DNA from: [Phialemoniopsis] sp. UDSM-2020
Taxonomy: Eukaryota > Ascomycota > Sordariomycetes > Thyridiales > Thyridiaceae
Reading direction: 5' to 3'
NCBI GenBank assembly: GCA_018873225.1
Contig: JAEILZ010000004.1
Span: forward strand, 3,782,001-3,846,000
DNA length: 64,000 nt
A program made the position numbers and the translations under genes. Each line of letters starts with the position of its first letter. The stretch's first letter is position 1. Below the pieces are notes generated by a model. The model was not told the DNA's origin and searched no databases. It saw only the letters and a list, made by a program, of their open reading frames with translations. Below, piece by piece: positions 12,681 through 21,563 of the stretch.

Positions 12681-12841
12681 TGCTACAGAGGTGGTAAGGG
12701 TAAACAAGACATCACTACGAGGTATTGACCTATGGTTCTGGGTAGTGGGATAACCCTCCACCTAGCAGTCGATACCTGACAGGGGGTTCGAACTTTCAGC
12801 TTGCAACCTTTGTACATATCTGTGCTAAGATGAGCCCCTGG
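12681..12841 (+). repeat. tRNA-like (SINE-like) dispersed repeat, copy 1
   Basis: About 150 bp beginning right after the VAO stop codon and closely similar to 18657-18810 in the same orientation. Shared blocks include AAGGGTAAACAA, TACGAGGTATTGAC (TGCGAGGTACTGAC in copy 2), AGTGGGATA, CGATACCTGACAGGGGG, TTTCAGC and GCAAC. A short hairpin, GGG..CCC around GGGTAGTGGGATAACCC, looks like a tRNA D-arm or A box. GGGGTTCGAAC at about 12783-12793 looks like a B box. Differences between copies are largely transitions. A tRNA-derived SINE is my interpretation; the repeat itself is directly seen. Confidence 0.6.
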
Positions 12842-12936
12842 ATTTGATTTTGGGCAGTTTAACGAATCATCGATAACATGACATGTCTATTTCATTGTTT
12901 TGTCTAGACTATCTTCTATTTCCCATGCGGCATGCC

Positions 12937-14301
12937 TTACTCCAGCGACGCGAGATAACGTTTCCTGATGTCCTTTGCGATCTCCACGTTGTTGCGAGCC
13001 CTCTCCCTTGATGCCTTTGCCCGGCGGTCAAGCCAGCTGTTTCGGTCATCCAAAAACTCCTTGAGTCTATCCTCCCGCTGAGCGATGTTCTTCTTTTGCA
13101 GGTCCGTCAACGGTCTGTCAGCGGCCGGCTCAGGAGGCGGCTTGACGGTAGGTCGGTTGGGTAGCCGCTCCTCAACAGGCTGTATCTCCAGCTTAGGGCC
13201 GGGCAATGTCTGATACCAGTACGCCGTGGTTGACCAGTCGTCACGAAGGTGGTTCGCGTGTCCATGCTCGAGCTTGACCTTGATCTTCTTGTCGAAACGG
13301 ACCGGATCGGCAAGATGCCAACGGTACGACACCTGGTGGTTGGGCACATCCTCCTCGTGGATAATCGAGCCGCAGAAGGGGTACTGATTCTTCTGCATGC
13401 CCCAGCCCTGAGTAAAGTAGTCCTCGCCGCCAGTGCCATGCATGCTCGGAGGCCAGGTGTCGTCGTCGATGAAGATCATGTCGTCGCCCTCACCCCACCA
13501 CGTTCTCTGGTGGTGCAGCACCGAGTGGTTGCATCCGATGTAAGTACCCGCGCCGGTCGTCTCAAGAATGGTGTAGCCGTCACCGCTGAGGTTCGGAACC
13601 TGGGTTTCAAGACTGTTGGTTTGCATGGCGTTTGGTGCCCAGCCGTTGGTAGGGTTCTCACGTCGCCAGTGGGCGTGGAAGTACAGCATCTCCTTCGCGT
13701 CGAATGGCTTGGGGCTTAGCTCGTAGTCAATGTAGAAGTACTGGAAGTAGGCCTCCTCGCCCTGATTCTCGATCTCGATACGTGCCCGCTTGTTGAAGGG
13801 CATAGTGAGGTAGCAGTTGAAGGCCGCAGAGCCTCCGTACTTCTTCTCCTCGGACGGCTTGACCGAGACGGTGAAGGGCAGAGATTGAAAGTTGGCTGCC
13901 ATAGAATTGCCCAGGCAGAAGAAGTCGCCAATTGGTGCAATGACGTTTGGCGTCTCGGAATCGTCCCAGTACATCTTGATGATCACCTTGCGGTAGTAAT
14001 CCGGGTCGCTATCCTCGTAGCTAAGGCCCAGCGCGTTGTGAATCTCCATCATAGCAACACCGGACTTTGTGTATGGGATGAGACCGGGACCTAGGATGCG
14101 GCGGCAGGTCTGGACGAACCATAGGTGAGTGATCTTTCCCGGACCTTCGATGTCTGCCAGTGTGGCTGTCTCGCCCGGCAGGACAACAAATGCATCCTCA
14201 TTGAGTCCTGTCTGGTCAAAGCTGGAAATACGAGCAGAGCGTCCCTGTCTGCGCTGCGCGACAGAAGACAACAGGTCTCCCACAAAAGTTGATGATGCCA
14301 T
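12937..14301 (-). CDS. GH172 (DUF2961) glycoside hydrolase
   Basis: Intronless, 454 aa, the usual length of the family. The N-terminus reads SSFDQTGLNEDAF, then LPGETATLADIEGPGKITHLWF, the hallmark opening of DUF2961. Further conserved blocks are YYRKVIIKMYWDDSE, GEGDDMIFIDDD and HGTGGEDYFTQGWG (Glu near residue 293). From the bifidobacterial alpha-D-fructofuranosidase / difructose dianhydride I synthase that founded GH172, I recall that acidic residues in such segments are catalytic. Members act on fructose- or arabinose-containing disaccharides and anhydrides. No signal peptide is visible, so it should act in the cytoplasm. It sits beside a Zn2Cys6 factor, a GH32 fructosidase and an MFS sugar transporter, which supports a fructoside substrate. 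A basic, Arg-rich tail closes the protein. Confidence 0.88.
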   Translation of the reverse strand: MASSTFVGDLLSSVAQRRQGRSARISSFDQTGLNEDAFVVLPGETATLADIEGPGKITHLWFVQTCRRILGPGLIPYTKSGVAMMEIHNALGLSYEDSDPDYYRKVIIKMYWDDSETPNVIAPIGDFFCLGNSMAANFQSLPFTVSVKPSEEKKYGGSAAFNCYLTMPFNKRARIEIENQGEEAYFQYFYIDYELSPKPFDAKEMLYFHAHWRRENPTNGWAPNAMQTNSLETQVPNLSGDGYTILETTGAGTYIGCNHSVLHHQRTWWGEGDDMIFIDDDTWPPSMHGTGGEDYFTQGWGMQKNQYPFCGSIIHEEDVPNHQVSYRWHLADPVRFDKKIKVKLEHGHANHLRDDWSTTAYWYQTLPGPKLEIQPVEERLPNRPTVKPPPEPAADRPLTDLQKKNIAQREDRLKEFLDDRNSWLDRRAKASRERARNNVEIAKDIRKRYLASLE

Positions 14302-14819
14302 ATTGGGACTGCTGTAACGTGCCTTTGAAGGTGGTGTTTTCCTCGTGTAGATGCTAAACTGAGTGCTGTCCGATATTACAACAATGATGACCGTCCTTAT
14401 TTATAAGTAGAGGAAGCCAAGGATGATAATATCACAAAACATCCTCCGAAGAACGATATCGGTCGACGGGCAAATCTTGAACAACGTTCTTCGACCGAGC
14501 ATGGAGCTCACATGGCTCTCTGCCCCACGAGAGACAACGGCGCCGGAGGGCGGGCCCCCATTTTGGTCGGTTTGTGGGGAACAGCTCGCGGAGCTAAAGA
14601 ATGGACCGCGATCCTCGGACGCATGACCAACTTGCGCTAAATGAACTTTGGTGAACGCGGAGCTAGCGCCTCGTCCGCGACACGCATTGTTCCCAGCGAG
14701 TCAGTCTAGATCTTGGTCGCGGAGCTGACTTTATCTTCGCGGTATCCTCCCCTTGACAACCACTGCAATCACTCAGACCAAATACCCGCGCCTGGGTTGG
14801 CATCCCCTTGCTGCCCAGA
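14302..14819. promoter_or_regulatory. Divergent promoter GH172 / Zn2Cys6 factor with three CGCGGAGCT motifs
   Basis: A 518-bp region between divergent starts. CGCGGAGCTA occurs at 14587-14596 and 14656-14665, and CGCGGAGCT at 14718-14726. A TATA-like TATAAATA for GH172 lies on the minus strand at 14398-14405, 97 bp from its ATG. The same motif recurs in the GH32/MFS promoter, making it a candidate site for the neighbouring regulator. Confidence 0.5.
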
Positions 14820-16604
14820 ATGCTTCCGTTTGACCCCGAAGCCACGGCGGCGGACGCTGAGGCACAGTCCCCGCAGCCTGAAGCCGACCGACGCAAAAAG
14901 CCGCGGAATCGGAGCACGACCGCTTGCAACGCTTGCCGAGCCAGGCGAACCAGATGCGACAGCCGCAAGCCCACCTGCGGCTATTGTCGAACCCGTGGAA
15001 TAGACTGCCAATACGAACAAAGCCCGCAGGGTCATGCGCCCCGAGTCGAAGCGGAGCTCGCCGCCATCAATCAGCGACTCGATCAAATCACCAGTCTCGT
15101 GCGAGCTAGGCCGTCTACGACCCCTGAACAAGCGTCTTACGCGGAGCAGTCCCTGACAGACGATGTGTTCACCGGAGAGGAGAAGTCGCCCTTCCAGCTG
15201 CTAGGGAGCGACTGCATCATGGCTATCCTCGGCCTCGGGCCAGACTTTGCCCATGGCCTGCTCAAGCTTGAGCGGAGTACTACAGCGCCAGGGTCAGGTC
15301 ATGCTCCCCGCATGCGCATCATGCAACAAGAACAGGCGATTCTGGCGTTAGCCTCGTTCTCCACACATGTTCACTGCTGGTATCCCATACTGCGTCCCGG
15401 GTTTTCGGAGCGCTATTTCGGCGTCATGTCCGGTCCACTGACGCCAAGCCCGGAGTCGTGCCTGGTGTTGCTCGTTGCGGCCATTGGCACTATGACCCAC
15501 CAGGATCCTGCTCTCGGTGCCACTGTTAGGGATGGTAGTAGCGAGCAATATTTCGACGTAGTTATGGCGTCGTTACCCTGCGTCCTTGTGGACGGGAGCA
15601 TCGAAAGCATCCAGTCGCTGGTTCTTCTGGCAGTCTACTATTGCTGCCTCGCGAGACCTTGTCAGGCATATGAATATGCTATGATAGCGTCCTTCAAGGT
15701 GCAAAACCTATTGAGAAATATCAAAGAGACCAACGGCGAGCTCTACGAGCACACGAAGCGGGCATACTGGGCAGTCTTGCTCCTCGAGAGCGAGCTACGG
15801 GTGCAGTTTGATGTCGTTGAAAGTGGAATCTGGAACCACGACGACGTGATTCCGCTCCCGGACAGTCGCCGCACATGGCAATTTGACGTTACGACCGGGT
15901 CACCTGCGAGCATAATAACAACGCCCGGCAGCGACATCTCGTCGATGAACCGACACGCCGACACAACGCAGTCGTACTTTCTTGCAGAGATATCGATGCG
16001 GCGGATGCTACATCGATGCAACACTGCAATACGCAGGACGATCGATGGTGAAATTGTCTATGCTCCGAATATTGCGCGGGAGCTCGAACTGCAGCTCGAT
16101 GAATGGTATGGGTACCTCCCAGCTGCAGTCCGGTTCCAAGATCAGGGCCTCAGTCACGATCAGACTCCATCCAACAGCACAGTCACGAGTATCGAGCCTC
16201 TGAGCAACTTCCTTCGAGTGCAGTATTTCTGCTGCAAGATATCTATATACTGGCCAGCAATCTACCAATGCATCCAGGATGGGACTGCTAACCCTGAGGT
16301 CCTGGCGCACTGCGAGAGGTTCTTCCACGCCTACGTACAGGTCATGCCGAGTATGCTGCAGTCCATACGTGACTGCATTGTCAACCGATGGACACTGTAC
16401 GCAACTGTGTTTATGACATCCATGGCTGTGATGTTGGCAATGGAAACGCCTTGCTTGAGGGACGGATGTACGGTGGATTTACCAACCATGTTTGAGTGTC
16501 TGAGATCTACGGAGACCGTTGATAGTTACGTCATACAAGCCAGTCCGTCTTTAACGTTACTTCACGATGTTCTTGTTAAGAGACTGTCAGAATTACAAAG
16601 CTAA
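14820..16604 (+). CDS. Zn2Cys6 transcription factor (candidate fructoside regulator)
   Basis: Intronless, 594 aa from the ATG at 14820; a TTG twelve bases upstream is in frame but unlikely. The zinc cluster CNACRARRTRCDSRKPTC plus CGYCRTRGIDC spans about residues 39-67, preceded by a basic KKPRNRS stretch. A short coiled-coil-like linker (AELAAINQRLDQITSLV) follows, then a fungal_trans-type middle region with long helices (LVLLAVYYCCLARPCQAYEYAMIA). The gene lies between GH172 and GH32 and ends 34 bp from the convergent GH32 stop. A local activator of the fructoside genes is inferred from position and from the shared CGCGGAGCT motif; the inducer is unknown. Confidence 0.9.
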   Translation: MLPFDPEATAADAEAQSPQPEADRRKKPRNRSTTACNACRARRTRCDSRKPTCGYCRTRGIDCQYEQSPQGHAPRVEAELAAINQRLDQITSLVRARPSTTPEQASYAEQSLTDDVFTGEEKSPFQLLGSDCIMAILGLGPDFAHGLLKLERSTTAPGSGHAPRMRIMQQEQAILALASFSTHVHCWYPILRPGFSERYFGVMSGPLTPSPESCLVLLVAAIGTMTHQDPALGATVRDGSSEQYFDVVMASLPCVLVDGSIESIQSLVLLAVYYCCLARPCQAYEYAMIASFKVQNLLRNIKETNGELYEHTKRAYWAVLLLESELRVQFDVVESGIWNHDDVIPLPDSRRTWQFDVTTGSPASIITTPGSDISSMNRHADTTQSYFLAEISMRRMLHRCNTAIRRTIDGEIVYAPNIARELELQLDEWYGYLPAAVRFQDQGLSHDQTPSNSTVTSIEPLSNFLRVQYFCCKISIYWPAIYQCIQDGTANPEVLAHCERFFHAYVQVMPSMLQSIRDCIVNRWTLYATVFMTSMAVMLAMETPCLRDGCTVDLPTMFECLRSTETVDSYVIQASPSLTLLHDVLVKRLSELQS

Positions 16605-16638
16605 TTAGTGCAGATACCCGATAATCTAGTTCAAGTTT

Positions 16639-18441
16639 CTAAGATCTTCCCCATGCCATTCCATCCCACAAATTCGCAGTCTCCAATGTTGCCATGTTCT
16701 CTCCACTCCCGGTTGCAAAAGCGGAAATTCCTCCGCAAGCATCACTGTGGCTATCCGCGTAAACCATTGTCGCAAGAGCAAAGCGATCGTTTGCAAACAC
16801 TTCTAGTATATCACCATCTGAGAATATACGTAGCCGGAGCTTCTCCAGGACAGATGCAGCTGGCGAACCGGGCTGCTTCAACCAAAGCAGCGTGAAAGGG
16901 CCTGCATCCGGGCACTTGTTGATGGAGATGTCTCTGTTAGATGCATAGCGATCGACTTTGATAGTCTCTTCCGTGGCAGAGAAGGTGACTGTCGTCCAGA
17001 TAGCCAGATCTGCACTATGGCGAATGTGAAAGCCGGCTGTTTCGCAACCCGGTCCCAGTGCGATTGTTGTTTCCAGCTCCCAGCTTCTGGAGCGAGTCTC
17101 GAACAGAGTCTTGTTCACCGACGTGTTCATGGGACGCAATGCGATAGCACTACTCAAGCTGTGAGCTCTTTTGCTTGATTCGCGGAGTTGTGTCATTTCC
17201 AGGATCGGCTTGACGCCTAGCGTAAGCAGCGTGTTTGAGCCATCTGCCAATAGTCGAACTTCGAAGGTAGCGATATCTGACAATTTACTTCTCAAAGCGC
17301 CGTCGACCATGGGAATCTGAAGCAGAAACACCTCACGTGGAATCGCAAGCGAGCCATTCCAACCTTTTGTCTTTGCGGCGTCTAAGGTAATGTCTTCTTC
17401 AGGGATCCAGCCGTAGACAATACGTCGACCCGACACGGGGTCGAAGAAGGAGTTTGCAGCATAGAACGGCCCGTGGTCGAGATATCCTCCATGCTCGTAC
17501 TTGAGCCTTATGCTGTCCCCTTGTTTCGTTAAAGATCCCGACATCCATAATTGTGCTCTAACAGTGCGCGACGGACACTTGGGATCCTTTGGAAAATCCT
17601 GAACGTGGTTCTTCTCCACGTCGCCCTCTGCGCCAATAATGAGAAAGTCTCGCGTCTCATCGCCAGAGGACAATGTCAGTAAGTTTGTGCATTCCCAATT
17701 GAGACCGTAGTTGCCGCCCCGGGGCTTTTGAGGCTGAAATCTGGCAGGCATATCGACCAGTGAACCGATAAAAGTCCATTTCTCAGGGTCTTCTCTCGAA
17801 ATCTCATAGAGCCATGTGGTTGGACCGGACCCTTCAACACCACCAGAGATGAGACCATAGAGACCCTTGCCCTGAACTCCACGAATCTTGTCCAGAGCTG
17901 TAGACTCGGTGACATATGGGTCTCGAAAGCCTGTTACGGCGACGCCATCCGGTTCACCGTGCAACACTGGATTTCGAGGTGACTTTTGCCACGTGATACC
18001 GCCATCAGTAGACGATGCTATGGACAGTCCGGCTGCGTTACGAGGGTAAGGTGGTGTGCTCCAGTGAAAGGGAAGCTGTTTGACAGAGGAATAGGCAACT
18101 CTTAGGATTTTGTCTTCGTTGTCCAATGGTGGTATCCAGCAGCCTGTGAAAACACCTTCTGCCTCATAAGGCTGGTCTGGACAGATGGCCGGCGAGACTT
18201 CGGCCGGCGTCCACGTCAGCAGATCTTCGGACACGATGTGTCCCCAGGACATGTTGCCCCATTCGCAACTTGTAGGATTGCCTGTTTAGATATCAGCTAT
18301 TCATGTTCATAAACACTAGATTGAGTCTCGTATACATTGATAGAAGAGATGGTAAATCTTGGTTCTTGGATCGTAGAAGGGTGCACATGGATCATTGATC
18401 CAACTATCAGAGGTAAAATGAAATCTCGGTTTTTGAGCCAT
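16639..18441 (-). CDS. GH32 beta-fructosidase, probably intracellular
   Basis: Two exons: 18441-18336 and 18281-16639 (1749 nt, 582 aa). The 54-nt intron (GTATAC..AACAG) is in phase and restores LFYQCNPTSCEWGNMSWGH, a classic GH32 segment. The nucleophile motif is SWINDPCAP (Asp17; canonical WMNDPNG), the transition-state stabiliser is in GFRDPYV (Asp156) and the acid/base in NWECTNLL (Glu232; canonical ECP(D/N)L). A C-terminal beta-sandwich follows. Nothing resembling a signal peptide precedes the catalytic motif, even if an upstream in-frame ATG at 18531 is used. The enzyme should therefore be cytoplasmic, like the intracellular fungal GH32 enzymes (for example Aspergillus SucB as I recall). 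It is convergent with the Zn2Cys6 gene and divergent from the MFS transporter. Confidence 0.9.
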
Positions 18442-18656
18442 TTTCGCCTTCCGTAAGCTCGGTGTAGTGTTGGTTATGCTTGGAAGCTCCCTAGATCTAG
18501 AGCTGCGAGATCCCTTTTGAATCAACAACAAAGCTGAGCTAACACTAACGAGTGCCTGACCAATTCATATTGACCACTAGTCACATTTACAGTGTTGGGA
18601 CACTAAATCTGAGCAATCCGCGCGTTGTTGCTCGCTGAAACGGCCAGAATCAGACG

Positions 18657-18810
18657 TGCCTATAGAGGTGTCAAGGGTAAACAACACATCCCTGCGAGGT
18701 ACTGACTTGTATGGAATTGGGCAGTGGGATAGCCCTTCACCCACCACTCGATACCTGACAGGGGGATCGAAATTTCAGCCTGCAACTTTTATAAGATGGG
18801 GTGCCCCGGT
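18657..18810 (+). repeat. tRNA-like (SINE-like) dispersed repeat, copy 2
   Basis: Same orientation as copy 1 at 12681-12841. The D-arm-like stem is perfect here (GGGC..GCCC around 18719-18736), while the B-box-like part is weaker (GGGGGATCGAAAT). The similarity continues to a final G/C-rich block (AAGATGGGGTGCCCC versus AAGATGAGCCCC). It lies inside the GH32/MFS promoter, directly before the CGCGGAGCT pair. Confidence 0.6.
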
Positions 18811-18832
18811 GAAAAGGCCGACGAAGGCCCTT

Positions 18833-18856
18833 CGCGGAGCTAAGTCGAACTCCGCG
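18833..18856. promoter_or_regulatory. CGCGGAG inverted pair, candidate Zn2Cys6 site
   Basis: CGCGGAGCTA at 18833 and CTCCGCG at 18850 face each other with a short spacer. Three further copies lie in the GH172/regulator promoter. Binding by the neighbouring Zn2Cys6 protein is an inference. Confidence 0.45.
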
Positions 18857-19254
18857 ATGGTGGAGACAGGCTCTGACAATGGCGCGTTCACACCATGGAG
18901 GTGGCGTTGGCGCTTTTTTCAGCCCGCCCACCCACTGCGAGACATTTTCCGGCACTTCATCTGGATCGATGGTGCGAGCTTAGAGCCTGGCAGGGGCTTC
19001 GCGTGAACTTCGCGTGGGCTCACATGTGCCCCAGATTCCCGGACCACAAACCCCAGGCCTCGCCCCATGATCCCTCCACGTCCTCTAGCTCGGCTCGCCA
19101 GAACTCGGAGACTCGCAAGGCTCGGGATATAAATATTACCAGTCCCTCGAGGAGGAAGCTTTTGTCTTGCGATGACCATCTGCATCTCTTGCCTCTACTT
19201 CCACAGCTTCTACAACAACGGTCTCTGTTCTTTGAAAGAGGACTTGCTAGCAAG

Positions 19255-21071
19255 ATGACTCTGATACACGGGTAGGCCTACCCTCATAGTCTTATGATCG
19301 ACCACCATTGGAACATCTACTGACCAACCGTTCTAGTGTGGACTACTCTGTAGTCGATCCGTCCAACAAATGGAAGATCCTCAAGTCACAGGCGCGTTTT
19401 GCGTTTTGGGGTAAGTCAACAATACCCATTTCAACCCCTTGTACCCTGATGGGGCTGACACTGCTGTGTGACAGCTCTCTTGATCTCGTCTGGCGTCGTC
19501 ATGCAAGGCTTCGACATCGTGGCGGGTGGCCAACTCGCCGCGCTGCCTGCTTTCAAGGAGAAGTTCGGCGTCCTCCAGCCCAACGGAACCTACCTCATTC
19601 CTGCCCGCTACCTCTCCGCCTGGAACTCCATCGCCCCGGCCACCGAAATCGTCGCCACGTTCATCTTTGTGCCGCTGCTTGAAAGGTTTGGTCGCAAATG
19701 GGGCATCCTCGTCGCTTCGCTCATATCTGTTGCCGGTGTGCTGTTGCAGCAGCTGGCACCTGACTGGCGCATGCACTTGGCTGGTCGTGGTGTCAATGGC
19801 ATTGCCATCGGCATGATGTTTACCATTTCTCCTCTCTGGATCGGCGAGACTTGTCGTCCGGAGCTGCGTGGATTCTTTCTCTGCTTCTTCAACACCAGCA
19901 TCGTGTTTGGCCAGTTTGCAATCGTCATCGTGTCTCAGGGCAGCAGTCACATCTCTGGTGTCTGGCAATGGTGGCTGCCTGTGGTAGCCATGTATTTCTT
20001 CCCTCGTAAGTACCATACCCTTGTTATGAATTGAATGGCGAGAAGAGAAGTGCTAACGAGTTCCTAACCACAGTGCTCCTGACTGCGATTTGGCCGTTCT
20101 TCCCCGAGTCCCCCTACTGGCTCGTCCGACACGGCCGCCCATCCGACGCAAAGAAGTCGCTACGTCGTATCTACGGCTTCAAAGAGACAGAGTTTTATGA
20201 TATTGAAGTAAATCGCATGGAAGAAGAAATCCGGATCACAAGCGACCTACACGGACACATCGACCAGAGACCTCCACGGCGATTCCTCGGCGTGGACGTC
20301 GAGCTGGAGCTCGAGTGCTTCGGCGAGACCAACCGCAAGCGCACATTCACGGCCATCTTTGCCGCCTCGGCCCAGCAGATGATTGGAGCCACCTTTGTCA
20401 TTGGCTACGCGACCTACTTCTTCGAGCTGATCGGCATCCAAAACTACTTTGCCGCCTCAGTCGCGCTCTACGTCGTCATGCTCTGCGCCAGCACCGCCGC
20501 CTTCCCGCTCACCGAGATGTTCGGCCGGCGCTTCCTCATCGTCGGCCCGCAGTTCGCGCTGTGCCTGATGCTTCTCATCATCGGCATCCTCGGGTGCGTG
20601 CCTGACAAGGCGCGCGCGAGCTGGGGCATCGTGGCCATCTTGTACGTCTGGGCTGTGATCTACCAGCTCTCCATCGGCGCTACGGGCTTCGTGCTGGCCT
20701 CGGAGATCGCCACCATGCGCCTCCGCGCGGCGACGCAGGGGTTGATCACCATCACCAACTCGGCCTGGGGTCTCATCATGCAGTTCACCGTACCCTATAT
20801 GATCAATCCGGATGCTGGTGACCTCGGCGGCAAAGTTGGCTTCATCTTCTTGGGCACCGGTCTCATTGCTGGCGTCGGCGGGTGGTATCTCTTCCCCGAG
20901 ACCAAGGGCTTATCGTTTGAGAAGATGGACGAGCTGTACGCGTTGAAGGTGCCGCCCAGACAGTTTGGTAAGGTCGCTGCTGAAGCCGGTACTGGACATA
21001 TCGTGCCGGAGCTGAAGGAGGCGGCAGCAAGTCATTCCGAACAAACCGATACTCAAGCTGAAAGGGTGTGA
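19255..21071 (+). CDS. MFS sugar porter (maltose-permease-like H+ symporter)
   Basis: Four exons: 19255-19271, 19337-19410, 19475-20005, 20074-21071 (1620 nt, 539 aa). The first exon is 17 nt (MTLIHG). Introns are GTAGGC..TCTAG, GTAAGT..ACAG and GTAAGT..CACAG. Sugar-porter signatures are [16 protein letters not shown] in TM1, ERFGRKWG between TM2 and TM3, [12 protein letters not shown] before the central loop, [10 protein letters not shown] in the second half, and [15 protein letters not shown] at the end. About 12 hydrophobic segments are visible. It is in the alpha-glucoside/maltose permease subgroup. It is divergent from GH32 and shares its promoter, so it most likely imports the substrate (a fructoside, sucrose-like or anhydride sugar) for the two signal-less hydrolases. 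Confidence 0.92.
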
Positions 21072-21563
21072 GTTCTACTACCCTTGGAGCAAAGGGGCTT
21101 GAAGCGGCTCCCGGGAGTGAGAGCTTCGCATCCCCAAATTGTCTACGTTGGCACATATTTTCACGAGTGCGGCACAGTTCAATTATAAATGCAACGCTTT
21201 TGATGATTGTCCTACACAGATTTACAACAATGTTGTTTACAGGCCCAAATTTCCAAGTCCGTTTCCCGTTCGTAATCCGTCCTGTTTATGCCGTCCGATG
21301 GTACTCCTAACCCATGACTAAAGAAAACATGTAAAAGAAAAAGCCCGCATGCGTATGCTGCCCTTCTAGTGCTAGAGTACAACAGTCTAGTCTAAGTCCA
21401 ACATGTGTATGATGCGAGTGATGTAGCAACAGGTATCTGAAGAAAAAGAGAAAGCGACACGAAATCAAAACGCCAGGTATCATCTCATCCATCGCTCATT
21501 ACTTCGTCCATCACATTACGTCTCGGGTGCTTCTCCTTTGTGTCGTTGATTCAGAGGTGGATC
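21072..21563. other. Intergenic between convergent genes
   Basis: About 490 bp holding the 3' ends of the transporter and the coiled-coil gene. No coding frame or clear motif is seen. Confidence 0.5.

Larger units (their letters stand above)
18442..19254. promoter_or_regulatory. Divergent promoter GH32 / MFS transporter
   Basis: An 813-bp region between divergent starts. It holds the second tRNA-like repeat copy (18657-18810). Just beyond it are CGCGGAGCTA at 18833-18842 and its inverted half CTCCGCG at 18850-18856, an imperfect inverted pair. A TATA-like TATAAATA at 19128-19135 lies about 125 bp before the transporter ATG. Confidence 0.55.

Noticed and set aside
18442..18531. Upstream in-frame ATG for GH32 as a source of a signal peptide
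   Set aside because: The added residues (Ser/Arg-rich, MLLIQKGSRSSRSRE) lack a hydrophobic core, so even the longer form is not secreted.
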